Shown here one piece after another: positions 46,190-56,540 of a DNA stretch of 64,000 nt. Within the stretch, counting starts at the first letter, position 1. Each line of letters opens with the position of its first letter. Origin of the DNA: Akebia trifoliata (taxonomy: Eukaryota; Streptophyta; Magnoliopsida; Ranunculales; Lardizabalaceae); the NCBI GenBank assembly GCA_017979445.1, contig CM030717.1, forward strand, positions 24,167,288-24,231,287, given 5' to 3'. A program made the translations under genes and the position numbers. The notes beneath the pieces are model-generated. The model was not told the origin of the DNA and ran no database searches. It worked only from the letters and a program-made list of their open reading frames with translations.

Positions 46190-46433
46190 CTAGGTTGAAA
46201 ATCCAAAAATGCGATTTAGGCAAAAATTAAGGAAAGCTCACAAGGTTGAAAATCCGAAAGGACGGTCTTGACAACAATTAGAGCAAAGGAAAAAAACCTG
46301 CTAAGTTAAAAGCCTGAAAGGGTGGCTTAGGCAAAAATTAAGGCAAAGCTCGCTAGATTGAAAACCTGAAAAGGCGATATAAGCAAAAGTTAGAGCACGC
46401 TTACTAGTTTGAAAACCTGAAAGGGCAATCTAA
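46190..46433 (+). repeat. Array of five 30-bp stem-loop units (element F)
   Basis: Units 46190-46219 (CTAGGTTG/CGATTTAG), 46241-46270 (CAAGGTTG/CGGTCTTG), 46301-46330 (CTAAGTTA/TGGCTTAG), 46353-46382 and 46404-46433. The first three pair at all eight positions with G-U allowed; the last two have two mismatches each. Inner stems: TCC-GAAA-GGA in unit 2, CCT-GAAA-GGG in units 3 and 5. Confidence 0.85.
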
Positions 46434-47329
46434 GCAAAAGTTAGAGTAACAAAGAAAATCTCCATAGAGTTAAAAAGCTAAAAGGCAGTCCGAGCCAAAA
46501 CATCTAAAGTTCGAATAATCAAGTTTCAATACCCAGCTTAAACGAAGAAAAGACTCAGAAGCTACGAGTATTGTCTACGATTGACCTAAAAATTTCTACT
46601 TCTCCAAGTAAACCAAGAGGGAAAATGAAGGATTCTACAATGAATCTCAAAAGAAAATATTTTGTTCTCTTGAGCTTGACTCAAAATCTTCAATGTAAAA
46701 AGTTAAAATAAAAAGTTGAATTATTGCGTTGTGGTAATCAAATGTTTCAAACCTTCATAACATGGGGCACTTTCTTTTTTTCTATAGCATATAGTTTTCC
46801 CCCTTACACTAGGGACATTTAAAAAAAAGTGTTCAATTATCTCCAGTGCAATGTTTCCTGTCAGACTAGCGGCATTTTTGTTCTCAAGCTTGATCAATGA
46901 TAATCCTAAAGGATAATAGGAAATCCGAATTTAAGGTTACCCTCTTGATAGCATTTTTTTGAAAACCCCTGAGGTTTAGAAGAAGTTAAAAAATTCATAA
47001 AATTTTTGAAAAATCTTGAGTTTCAAACAGAAATGTTTCTAATCTCATATTTGGTTTTGCCAAGAGAATAGCTCATTACCCTTTCACCTAGAACCGTAGA
47101 TAGGGCATTATTTCTTTATTCTTCCTCAGATTCTTTCCTAGATTCATTCATTCATCCCTAGATTTATTCATTCTTCCTCAGATCCATTCATTTTTTCCTC
47201 AGATTCATTCTTTACCTCGGTTATTCATTTTTTTCTCAAATTTATTCATTTCTTTTCTAGATCTATTCATTCTTTCCCAGAATCGGTCATTCTCTCTTAG
47301 ATTCATTCATTTTTTTCCAGATTCATTCA
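46434..47329 (+). other. 3' non-coding stretch of element F
   Basis: Shared blocks (CCCTTGATAGC-like near 46940), then from 47100 about a dozen ~20-bp repeats of ATTCATTCTTCCTCAGATTC type. H has the reverse-oriented equivalent at 61600-62110. Confidence 0.6.
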
Positions 47330-47680
47330 TTCTTGCTCAGATACCGCCGAGGGTTTCTTGGATTATACTCAGCCAGAAGCTGTTGAACATTAGCTCAGAT
47401 TTTTGCTCAGCCAGTTTTACTCAGTCAGATGCCGTCGAGGGTTTTCTCAGATTATGCTCTGCCAGTTACCGTCGAGGTTTTCTAAGATTATGCTCAGTCA
47501 GTTGCCGCCGAGGGTTTTCTCAGATTATGCTCAGCCAGTTACCACCGAGGGTTTTCTCAGATTATGCTCAGCTAGTTGTCACCAAGGGCTTTCTCGAATT
47601 ATGCTCAGCCAGTTGCAATCGAGGGTTTTCTAAGATTACGTTCAGCTAGTTACCATCGAGGGTTTTCTTGGATTTTGCTC
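47330..47680 (+). repeat. Short, diverged 33-39 bp satellite in element F
   Basis: About nine units built on GCCGAGGGTTTTCTCAGATT-ATGCTCAGCCAGTTA. Related to the 33-bp satellite of D read on the other strand (GCCAAGGGTTATCTTGGA-TTTTGCTCAG), with an extra GCCAG spacer. ORFs at 47383-47649 and 47403-47633 are products of the repeat. Confidence 0.85.
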
Positions 47681-48012
47681 AGATTTCACTCCAATTTTTA
47701 TTCAAATTTTTGTCAATTTTGATTAGATTTTGATCAGACCCCCTTCAGATTCATCTCATATTTCAAATACACACATTTGCACTTTTTAACCAGGGAAAAT
47801 TCTCTAAAATTCCAGGATCTGACGCCGTTAGTGAGAGCTTGCGCTCGAGGTCCTAACAACTTTTAGTTCGAGGAGAGTTTTACCCTCAAGGATCTGAATG
47901 TTCCGACGAATTGCTAAATCAGGCTGTAAAATGAACTGTCACTAGCTTTGGCATTTGGATATCACACTATCTATTAAAATAGATTTGCTATCTTGTTTGC
48001 TTCAACCCTCTA

Positions 48013-48027
48013 CCAAAGAGGGGCATC
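48013..48027 (+). other. Polypurine tract of element F
   Basis: CCAAAGAGGGGCATC next to TGTAGACACC. Confidence 0.85.
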
Positions 48028-48958
48028 TGTAGACACCCCACTTTCACACTCGCCTGATTAATCAACTCGTCAATCCGATTGCGACGGTTCCCAATGATGG
48101 ATGAATATTCCAATATTTTTTATTTGTTACTAGATATGTTTCAAAAATTCAGATGAGGTATCTCAAGCAACAAAACTTTAGAAACCACGTTACGCTCGGA
48201 AAATATGACTCACAACATAGAAATCATCATTTTTCAAACAAAAAGAAGCTTTATGATAAAAATCACTAAAAAATGATCAAATTATCAAAATACCCCTAAC
48301 ATCAAAACATCTTTAGAGCTCACAGTACGCTTAGAAAAATCCTTTCAAACATATAAAACAAATTAAAACCAAATAAACAATTTCGCCAACTTTCACCAAA
48401 TTTAACAAAATTATGAAAATACCCCTCATAAGGTTCACAATCATTTCATGTCAAAAAATTCATGAGTAACACAAACCGATAATCCCATCAAATTTCGTAC
48501 TAAAAACCGATTCCAAAACATCCCGAAACATCAAAAAATGACCTCGAAACACAAAAATCATCTTCGGGGTAAAACGATAAATTTTCAATTTTAACAATTT
48601 AAAATTCTAAAATTAATAATTAAAACATAAATTGATGTAAAGTGAAATCCTAATTAAAATTAAAAATTTTAAACCAATCAATCAAGCTCTCAGGCAAAAT
48701 TATTGTTGATTGTCCACTTATTTAAGTAGAGCCCCCCTGATATTTATTAAAAGACCCCTCCATCTGGGGTTATAAAGAATTAAAATATAATTAAGGGGGG
48801 TTCTCTAAAAATTAAAAATATATATTTTCATTGAACTAAGACTCAAAATCCTAATCTAAAGAATCCTAGTCAATCAAATAAGACTTAAGTCAAAACCCTA
48901 AATCTAAAGAAAATCTAATCAAATTGTATTGTTCACTAAACCTAATCAATCAAATAAG
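48028..48958 (+). repeat. 3' LTR of element F, truncated
   Basis: Starts TGTAGACACCCCACTTTCAC and continues past the AATTAAGGGGGGTTCTC region, but the second half with TATA box and hairpin is missing. At 48958 it is joined to an LTR piece of opposite orientation. Confidence 0.85.
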
Positions 48959-49446
48959 GTCATTTTTCGACGTTTTAGGATGTTTTGGAATCGATTTTTC
49001 TTAAGAAATTTGATGGAAATATTAGTTTGTGTCACTCATGAATTTTTTGGCATGAAATGATTGTAAACCCTATAAGGGGCATTTTCATAATTTTGTCAAA
49101 TTTGGTGAAAGTTGGCAAAATAGTTTATTTGATTTCAATTTGTTGTTTTGTATTTTTGAAAGGATTTTTCTAAGCGTACTGTGGACTCTAAGGAGTTTTG
49201 ATGTTAGGGGTATTTTGGTAACTTGATCATTTTTTAGTGATTTTTATCGTAAAACTTCTTTTTGTCTGAAAAATGATGATTTATACGTTGTGAGTCATAT
49301 TTTCCTAACATAGCGTGGTTTCTAAAGTTTTGTTTGCTTGAGATACCTCATCTGAATTTCTAAAACATATCTAGTAACAAACAAAAAATATCGCAATCGG
49401 GTTGACGAGTTGATTAATCAGGCAAGTGCAAAAATGGGGTGTCTAC
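48959..49446 (-). repeat. LTR fragment at the FRS copy 2 (counterpart of solo LTR 1)
   Basis: Ends GGTGTCTACA followed directly by ATACT and the same FRS bases that follow solo LTR 1. Only the right-hand 488 bp remain. With 48028-48543 it forms a ~500-bp inverted repeat around a ~415-bp centre. Confidence 0.85.
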
Positions 49447-49965
49447 AATACTCTAAAGATACTAACTTCAAAGGTAAAATGAGAAATTGTATATGGTCGA
49501 TATACGCGATTGAAGATTACGAAAAGTAATGGAAGCCCGTGAACGTGGAAAATAGATTAGAACACAATGAATGGCTTCAACAATTATTTGAAATAAGAGA
49601 GTCATGGGTGCCAGTCTATAAGTGCCACACTTTTTTTGCTAGTATGAATACCACTGGCTATAGTGAAAGTATTAATGCCTTTTTCGATGGGTTCATTAAT
49701 TCGAGGTCAAATCTCAAAGAATTTGTTGTTAAGTATGAGCAAGCATTACAAAGAATGTAGATAAATAGAGCAACGAAAATTTCATTTTAGAGCATAAGTT
49801 CTCATGTGTCAATGAGTTTGAGTTACTTTTAAAGCATACGACAAAAGTATACATAAAAAATATGTTAGAGAAATTAAAGCAAGAATGGGTCAAAGTGATG
49901 CCATTTGGAATCGAAGAAAATGGGAAAGTGATGATGAATATCAATTGTATGTAGTAAAAGCTAAA
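49447..49965 (+). pseudogene. FRS pseudogene copy 2 (empty sites for LTR 2 and element D)
   Basis: Continuous sequence corresponding to pieces 2, 3 and 4 of copy 1. It gives EHNEWLQQLFEIRESWVPVY, TFFASMNTTGYSESINAFFD, FVVKYEQALQRM, then after a stop KLKQEWVKVMPFGIEEN-like sequence and DDEYQLYVVKAKYG. It has GAATACCACTGG with one ATACC and ATGTGTCAATGAG at the site of D, without any LTR. It is better preserved than copy 1 (EIRESW where copy 1 has a stop) but still has a stop at 49758-49760. The FRS upstream part is missing. Confidence 0.85.
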
Positions 49966-50829
49966 TATGGTTTAGAGGTGCAACTTGGTTCGATTCAAAT
50001 CGAGAACCGAACCAAACGTGAGTTTTGGACTAGTTTGGTTTGGTTAGGACTGATTATCAGTTTGGTTCTGGGTTAAAAACATGAAGAACCGATTGACTCG
50101 GTTCAAACATTGTAAAATTTGAACTGAACCAAACGTGAGTTTTGGACTGGTTTGGTTTGGTTTGGACTGATTATCAGTTTGGTTCTAGGTTAAAAACATG
50201 AAAAACCAATTGACTCGGTTCAAGCATTGTAAAAATCTCAAACCAAACCGAGAACCCAAACATACACTATGTCATACAAAGGCATTTGGTATTTTTCTTC
50301 TTGAATAAGAATCACGATTCAATACGGTTTGGACTGGTTTTCCATTCTTATGACGAGATTGGCTTTGGTGACACACTATTTCATCTTACCATTATTTTCT
50401 CCCTGTATGCTAGTGTTTTATATTCTTGCCTATAGTTGTCGTATAGGATATTTACTAGGCCAGATAAGAATATAATTTCTTTAAATCCCATCTACTTTGA
50501 ACCCAATTTTGTAGATTATGATTTATTTTTGTAGATTTTACTTATTTGAGAATGAACAACACATTTAGGGCTTCGAAGAAGAAGAACATCTTCTAGCTCC
50601 ATCCACAGTAAAACTTCCCATTAAATGGTTCTGGTTTCAACAGATCAAGTTTGACATGTTCTGGTTTAAAATCTATTTTTCAAGGTGTAAAATCAGAAAT
50701 AGAATGTAGGTATATTTGGTTTTAAGATTGTTGAACAATTTTAATTCTGTGTTCTTAAAATAAAAAGATTCTAAATAATATTAAAGTATAAAAGTAGGAA
50801 GAAATTGAAAGAATTTATCGGTGACAAAG
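49966..50829 (+). other. Flank of FRS copy 2, with a 118-bp tandem duplication
   Basis: 49985-50420 matches 39463-39790. In copy 2 a 118-bp segment is doubled (50003-50120 and 50121-50238, both starting GAAC-GAACCAAACGTG), while copy 1 has it once. 50421-50829 shows nothing recognised: AT-rich, no ORF above 60 codons. Confidence 0.7.
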
Positions 50830-51145
50830 TGAAAGTGCCTCGACACTTTTTACGGATTAAAATAAAAAAATATCTAATAATAAAATAGGAGATTTTCTAA
50901 GAATGGGTAATTGCCACCTACTTTAAGTCTAGGAAATCCAAATAACTCCAAATGGATTCAGATCAGTCCACGGGTAAGAGAAATGGGCAAGGGGTCAATT
51001 ATGGGTTTCAAAAGGTATTAAACATCGAACCTGCCCGATCGAGGTGATCGGTCTCTATTCTAATCCAAGATTATCATATGGTCAACGGGCAAAGACTAGG
51101 GTTAAGGCTAAAGTCCAATCATCATCATTATTTTACGTTAAATCG
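50830..51145 (-). repeat. Fragment of a diverged LTR (family X), cut by element G
   Basis: Starts TGAAAGTGCCTCGACACTTT and keeps the layout of the family LTR end (GCCACCTACTTTAAGTCTAGG, then AAAGGTATTAAACATCGAACC, then GATCGGTCTCTATTC), but most bases differ. A weak version of the hairpin (GGTT/AACC) is at 51004-51031. Preceded by CAAAG. Its continuation would lie right of element G, outside the window. Confidence 0.65.
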
Positions 51146-52874
51146 ATAAAAGTGCCCTCGATCCGTGGGGTGCACGAAACCGCTTTTGACCTTTGAAGTT
51201 TGGGAGTCGCCACCTAGTTATTACGGTCTAGGAACCGAACTTGAATTCTAAACGGATAAATCAACTAATCTACTACAAAAAATAACTAAGTTTGGGGATC
51301 AAATTACGGGGTTGGAAGGTGTTAGGCACCAATCCCGCCTGGCAAACGCCGATCTCTACTAATTCCCAAATAAACTACATTGCTAAAAGACCTAAGTAAT
51401 AATTAAAAAAATAAGAAATTTGTATACCTTTCTGAAGACAACGGTCTTGTTCCCTCAGATCTGATAGAGTAACTCCTTGTACAGTATTCCTCACTTCGTT
51501 TTGTCTCCGGATTTGATTTCTAATCTCCGAGACAAGGTATCTCTTTCTTAGATCTAGATTCTTCGAATTTATTTATGAATTTCTGAGTGTTTTTGAAGGG
51601 TTTCTAGGTATTTTTTGAACTAAAATTGAGGTATGGGTGTTAGGTAAGGAGTTAGGGCTTCAAAATTAGGGTTTATGGGATGCTAAGGAAGCTTTTTGAC
51701 CTACTTCTCTTAGGGTTTATTCTTGGATACGAAATTAGGGTGTGGAGGCTCCTATTTATAAACTTTTTTGGGTAGAGTTAGTATTTAATTAAGTTTCCTT
51801 TAGGGTTTTAATTAGGGTTTTGACTTTAGTCTTATGAGATTGACCTAGTCTTATTAGGGTTTTAATTAAGGTTTTGACTTTAGTTTTATGAGATTGACTT
51901 GATTAGGGTTTTAATTAGAGTTTTGACTTTAGTCTTATGAAATTGACTTGATTAGTTTAGATTAGGGTTTTAATTAGGGTTTTGACTTAAGTCTTATGAG
52001 ATTGACTTGATTACTTTAGATTAAGATTTTGACTTTAGTCTTTCTTGATTGACTTTAATTTCTCGACTTTATTCTTACTGGATTGACTTTAAGATTTTGG
52101 AGAAACTCCCTTTATTATATCTTTAATTCTTTGGGTCCCCAAATGGAAGGGTCTTTTAATAAATATCTGGGCAACTATGAACAATTTGGCCTAAGAGCCT
52201 GATTGATCGATTTTTTTGGTTCAAAATTTTAAATTAAATTTATTAATGTTTCACTTTACATTATTTAATGTTTTATTTATTAATTTTGGAATTTTAAATT
52301 TTTTTAATTGAAAAATTATCGTTTTGTCCCTAAAGAGAACTTTTGTATTTCAAGTTGATTTTTGATGTTCTAGGATGTTTTAGAATCAATTTTTCATAAG
52401 GAATGAAATGGGAATATTGGTTTGTATCATTTATGAAATTTTTTGTGCGAAATAGTCGTGAACTTTATGAGGGGCATTTTCGTAATTTTTTTAAATTTTG
52501 TGAAAATTAGCGAAATGATTTATTTGATTTTGATATGTTGTTTTATGTGTTTGAAAGGATTTTCCTAAGCGTAACGTAGGCTCTAGGGATGTTTTGATGA
52601 TAGGGTTATTTTGGTAATTTGATCATCTTTTTAGTGATTTTTATCGTAAAGCTTCTTTTTGTTTGAAAAATGATGATTTCTAAGTTTTTGGGGTTATATT
52701 TTCCTAATATTGCATGGTTTCTACAATTTTGTTAATTTGAGATACCTCATCTGAATTTCTGAAACATATCTAGCAACAAAATATAGCAATGAAATAATCA
52801 TCCATCATTGGGAACCGTTGCGATCGGGTTGACGAGTTGATTAATCAGGCAAGTGTAAAAATGAGGTGCTTACA
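51146..52874 (-). repeat. 3' LTR of element G
   Basis: 1729 bp; first bases TAAAAGTGCCC (G to A at base 2), last GGTGCTTACA (mutated TCTACA). TATA box 51752-51760. Hairpin arms CGGGGTTGG and CCAATCCCG at about 51307-51337, with one change. Confidence 0.9.
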
Positions 52875-52927
52875 GATGCCCCTCTTTAACAGAGGGTAGA
52901 AGCAAACAAAATAGCAAATCTATTTTG
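52875..52927 (-). other. Polypurine tract and adjacent hairpin of element G
   Basis: Sense TTAAAGAGGGGCATC at 52875-52889; then CAAAATAG-CAAAT-CTATTTTG at 52907-52927, 8 bp perfect. Confidence 0.75.
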
Positions 52928-53249
52928 GTAGATAGTACGATATCCGAATGTCAAAGCTAGTAACAGTTCATTTTGCAGCCTGATTTAGCAATTCGTCAGG
53001 GTGTTCTGATTCTTGAGAGTAAAACTCTCCCCGAACTAAAAAATGTCAGGTCCTTTAGCGCCAACTCTCACTGACGGTGTCTGATCCTTGAATTTTAGAG
53101 AATTCTCCCTGACTAAAAAGTGCAAGTGTGAGTGTGTGTACTGTGTGAAACTGGGTAAAAATTGAGAAAAAAACTGAGCATAATCTGAGTAAAATCTGAG
53201 CATAAATTGAGCATAATCTGAGCAAAAGTTTGCATGATCTAAGCAAAAT
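52928..53249 (-). other. Conserved 3' block of element G
   Basis: Equivalent of D 30398-30698; ends in a few ATCTGAGCATAA-type repeats (53165-53230), a trace of the CTGAGC satellite motif. Confidence 0.6.
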
Positions 53250-55140
53250 TTGAATTTCTTACTCTACCTATCCTGGGTGAAAAAGTAATGAATTTTTTTT
53301 TTGGAGTCCTACTCTACTACTCGGGGTAAAAGAGTAATGAACCAATTTAAAAAAAAGAATCTTACTCTACCTAATCGAGGTGAAAGAGTAATGGACTAAT
53401 TTTTTAGGAGTTCTACTCTACATATTCGGGGTGAAAGAGTAATGAACTATTTTTTTTGGAAGTTCTACTCTACCTGCTTGGGGTGAAAGAGTAATCAACT
53501 TATTTTTCTAGGAGTCCTACTCTACCTGCTCGGGGTGAAAGAGTAATGAACTAAGCTTTTTGGGAAGTTCTACTCTACCTACTCAGATTGAAAGAGTAAT
53601 GAACTAATTTTTTGGGAATCCTACTCTACGTGCCCAGGGTGAAAGAGTAATGAACTAATTTTTTTGGGAAGTTCTACTCTACCTACTTAAAGTGAAAAAG
53701 TAATGAACTAATTTTTTTTTAGAATCTTACTCTACCTGCCCAGGGTGAAAGAGTAATGAACTAATTTTTTGGGAAGTTCTATTCTACCTACTCGGAGTGA
53801 AAGAGTAATGAACTAATTTCTTGGGAAGTTTTACTCTACCTACTCGGAGTGAAAAAGTAATGAACTAATTTTTTTGGGGAGTACTACTCTACCTGCCCAA
53901 GGTGAAAGAGTAATGAACTAAATTTTTTGGGAAGTTCTACTCTACCTACTGAGAGCGAAAGAGCAATGAACTAATTTTTTTGGGACTCCTATTCTACCTA
54001 CTCAGAGTGAAAGAGTAATGAACTAAGCTTTTTAGGAGTCCTACTCTACCTGCTTAGGGTGAAAGAGTAATGAACTAATTTTTTTTTTGGGAAGTTCTAC
54101 TCTACCTACTTAGAGTGAAAGAGTAATGAACTAATTTTTTTGGGAGTCCTACTCTACTTTCCCAGGGTGAAAGAGTAATGCACTAATTTTTTTGGGAAGT
54201 TCTACTCTACCTACTCGGAGTGAAAGAGTAATGAACTAATTTTTTTTTTGGGAGTCCGACTCTACCTGCCCAGGGTGAAAGAGTAATGAACTATTTTTTT
54301 TGGAAGTTCTACTCTACCTACTCGGAGTGAAAGAGTAATGAACTATTTTTTTGGGAAGTTCTACTCTACCTACTCAGAGTGAAAAAGTAATGAACTAATT
54401 TTTTTTTAGAATCTTACTCTACCTGCCCAGGGTGAAAGAGTAATGAACTAATTTTTTTGGGAAGTTCTATTCTACCTACTCGAAGTGAAAGAGTAATGAA
54501 CTAATTTCTTGGGAAGTTCTACTCTACCTACTCGGAGTGAAAAAGTAATGAACTAATTTTTTTGGGGAGTACTACTCTACCTGCCCAAGGTGAAAGAGTA
54601 ATGAACTAAATTTTTTGGGAAGTTCTACTCTACCTACTGAGAGCGAAAGAGTAATGAACTAATTTTTTTGGGACTCCTACTCTACCTACTCAGAGTGAAA
54701 GAGTAATGAACTAAGCTTTTTAGGAATCCTACTCTACCTGCTCAGGGTGAAAGAGTAATGAACTAATTTTTTTTTTGGGAAGTTCTACTCTACCTACTTA
54801 GAGTGAAAGAGTAATGAACTAATTTTTTGGGAGTCCTACTCTACTTTCCCAGGGTAAAAGAGTAATGAACTAATTTTTTTGGGAAGTTCTACTCTACCTA
54901 CTCGGAGTGAAAGAGTAATGAACTAATTTATTTTTTGGGAGTCCGACTCTACCTGCCCAGGATGAAAGATTAATGACCTAATTTTTTTGGGAAGTTCTAC
55001 TCTACCTACTCGGAGTGAAAGAGTAATGAACTAATTTTTTTGGGAGTCATACTCTACCTACCCAAGGTGAAAGAGTAATAAACTAAGTTTTTGGGAAGTT
55101 CTACTCTACCTACTCGGAGTGAAAGAGTAATGAACTAAGC
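53250..55140 (-). repeat. ~51-bp satellite array (~36 units) of element G
   Basis: Plus-strand unit built on GTTCTACTCTACCTACTCGG plus AGTGAAAGAGTAATGAACTA and a T run. Two main variants (CTACTCGGAGTG and CTGCCCAGGGTG) tend to alternate. A block of about 688 bp is duplicated: landmarks at 53721, 53881 and 53948 recur at 54408, 54569 and 54636. Every unit is an inverted repeat TACTCT...AGAGTA with an inner stem CCT/AGG or ACT/AGT. It replaces the 33-bp satellite seen in D and H. Confidence 0.93.
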
Positions 55141-55800
55141 TTTGAGGGAACAAACGGGGGATTAACCTCGCATTTGATTTTTTTTTTTTTAAAGTTGGAT
55201 TTTGTGAAGGTCTAGTAAACATTTTAACTCTCTTTAAATCTTAGGAGTTTTCAAAATTGTTATCAAGAGGGTAACCTTTAATTCAAAGTTAACCTTATCC
55301 TTTGGGATTGAAATTGACTAGGCTTTAGAACTAAAATGCCCCTAGTTTGACAAGGAATATTGTACTAGGGATAATTGAACATAATTTGAAAACGAATGCC
55401 CCTAGTGTAAGGGAGGAAACTGTACTCTTTAGAAAAAGAAAATGCCATTCCTATGAAAGTTTGAAATTCTTGATTACCGCAAGTGCAATAAAGGTTTAAT
55501 TTTTAATTCTGACTTTTTATATTAAAGATTTTGAGTCAGACTCAATGAAATTGGAACAAAATATTTCTTTCTGAAATTCATCATAGAATCTATTATTTCT
55601 CCCCGTCGGTTCGCTTAGGGACATGAAACCCTTCAGATCAATCATAGACGAGATACTTGTATCCACTGAGTCTATATTTGGTTCAAACTGGGTATTGAAA
55701 CTTGATCATTCGAACTTCTGAGATTTTGGCTGGGACCACCTTTTCAACTTCTCAACTAAACGGAGATTTTCTTTTATTTTTTGGTTGCTTTAAGTTTTGC
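55141..55800 (-). other. 3' non-coding stretch of element G
   Basis: Same blocks as A 1065-1627 and D 32400-33000 (TGTTATCAAGAGGGTAACC, GTTTGACAAGGAATATTG). Nothing coding. Confidence 0.6.
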
Positions 55801-56000
55801 CTAGATTGCCTTTTCAAGTTTTCAATCTAGTGAGCATGCTCTAACTTTTGCCTAAATCGTCTTTTTAGATTTCGATCTAGGGAGCTTACATTTTTTTTTT
55901 CTTTGCTCTGATTGTTGCCAAGGTCGTCTTTTCAGATTTTTAACCTTTCAAGCTTGCCTTAATTTTTTCCTAAGCCGCCCTTTTTGGATTTTCAACTTAG
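55801..56000 (-). repeat. Array of four 30-bp stem-loop units (element G)
   Basis: 55801-55830 CTAGATTG/CAATCTAG (all Watson-Crick), 55852-55880 CTAAATCG/CGATCTAG (one G-U), 55919-55948 (two mismatches), 55970-56000 CTAAGCCG/CAACTTAG (G-U in sense). Confidence 0.85.
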
Positions 56001-56412
56001 TAGACTTTTTTTTTTTCTTCTTATTCCCTTTTGAACTTCTGGAGTTACTGTCTAATCATGCTTTACTACCTTCCTTAACTTTTTCGCATGGTACTTAGGA
56101 GGACTTTCATAGACTGGGTATAAAAAGAAAGGAATTCTAAGGCTCAAAAACCCGAATGCCCCTTGTGTGGCATTTTCTTTTAAATTATTTTCTTTTTCCT
56201 TGATTTTTCTTCACCATTTTGGATGGTATTTCTTTTTCTTTTTAGATTTTTTCTTTGTCGAGGAATCTATTTTTTTTTATTTTGATGTGGTCAGGCCTGA
56301 AGTAACTTCTCGGGTTGCCACGTACCCCAGAATTTTGGGATCAGACCAAGATGTAGTTCGAATTTTTCCCTCCCCTGGGTTAGGTGATCGGGTTGAGAAA
56401 GAAAAAGGTATA

Positions 56413-56466
<54 letters not shown>

Positions 56467-56540
56467 GAAAAAAGTTGCAAAGGGTTGAGAAAGGAGATAT
56501 TGAACTGGGTAGTAGAAAATTGATTCGACCAAAGATGACT
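56001..56540 (-). other. 3' block of element G with AT microsatellite
   Basis: Conserved 3' block; the CTACGT inverted repeat is worn (CCACGT/ATGTAG). A (TA)n tract of about 40 bp at 56412-56451 followed by a ~16-base T run is private to this copy. ORFs overlapping it (56167-56523 and minus) are incidental. Confidence 0.65.

Larger units (their letters stand above)
40131..48958 (+). mobile_element. Element F: 5'-truncated member of the A/D family, plus orientation
   Basis: Starts within the leader (no 5' LTR, primer binding site or 190-bp repeats), continues through leader, spacer, pol remnant, stem-loop array, a short form of the 33-bp satellite and polypurine tract to a 3' LTR cut at 48958. 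Interrupted at 41657-44301 by element E. Its LTR belongs to the older subgroup of solo LTR 1. Confidence 0.82.

Noticed and set aside
30699..55140. Regular short repeats resembling a CRISPR array
   Set aside because: The whole unit is repeated with no unique spacers, and the context is a plant retrotransposon.
56412..56451. (TA)n tract as an origin or cruciform of interest
   Set aside because: Private microsatellite in one copy; ordinary slippage explains it.
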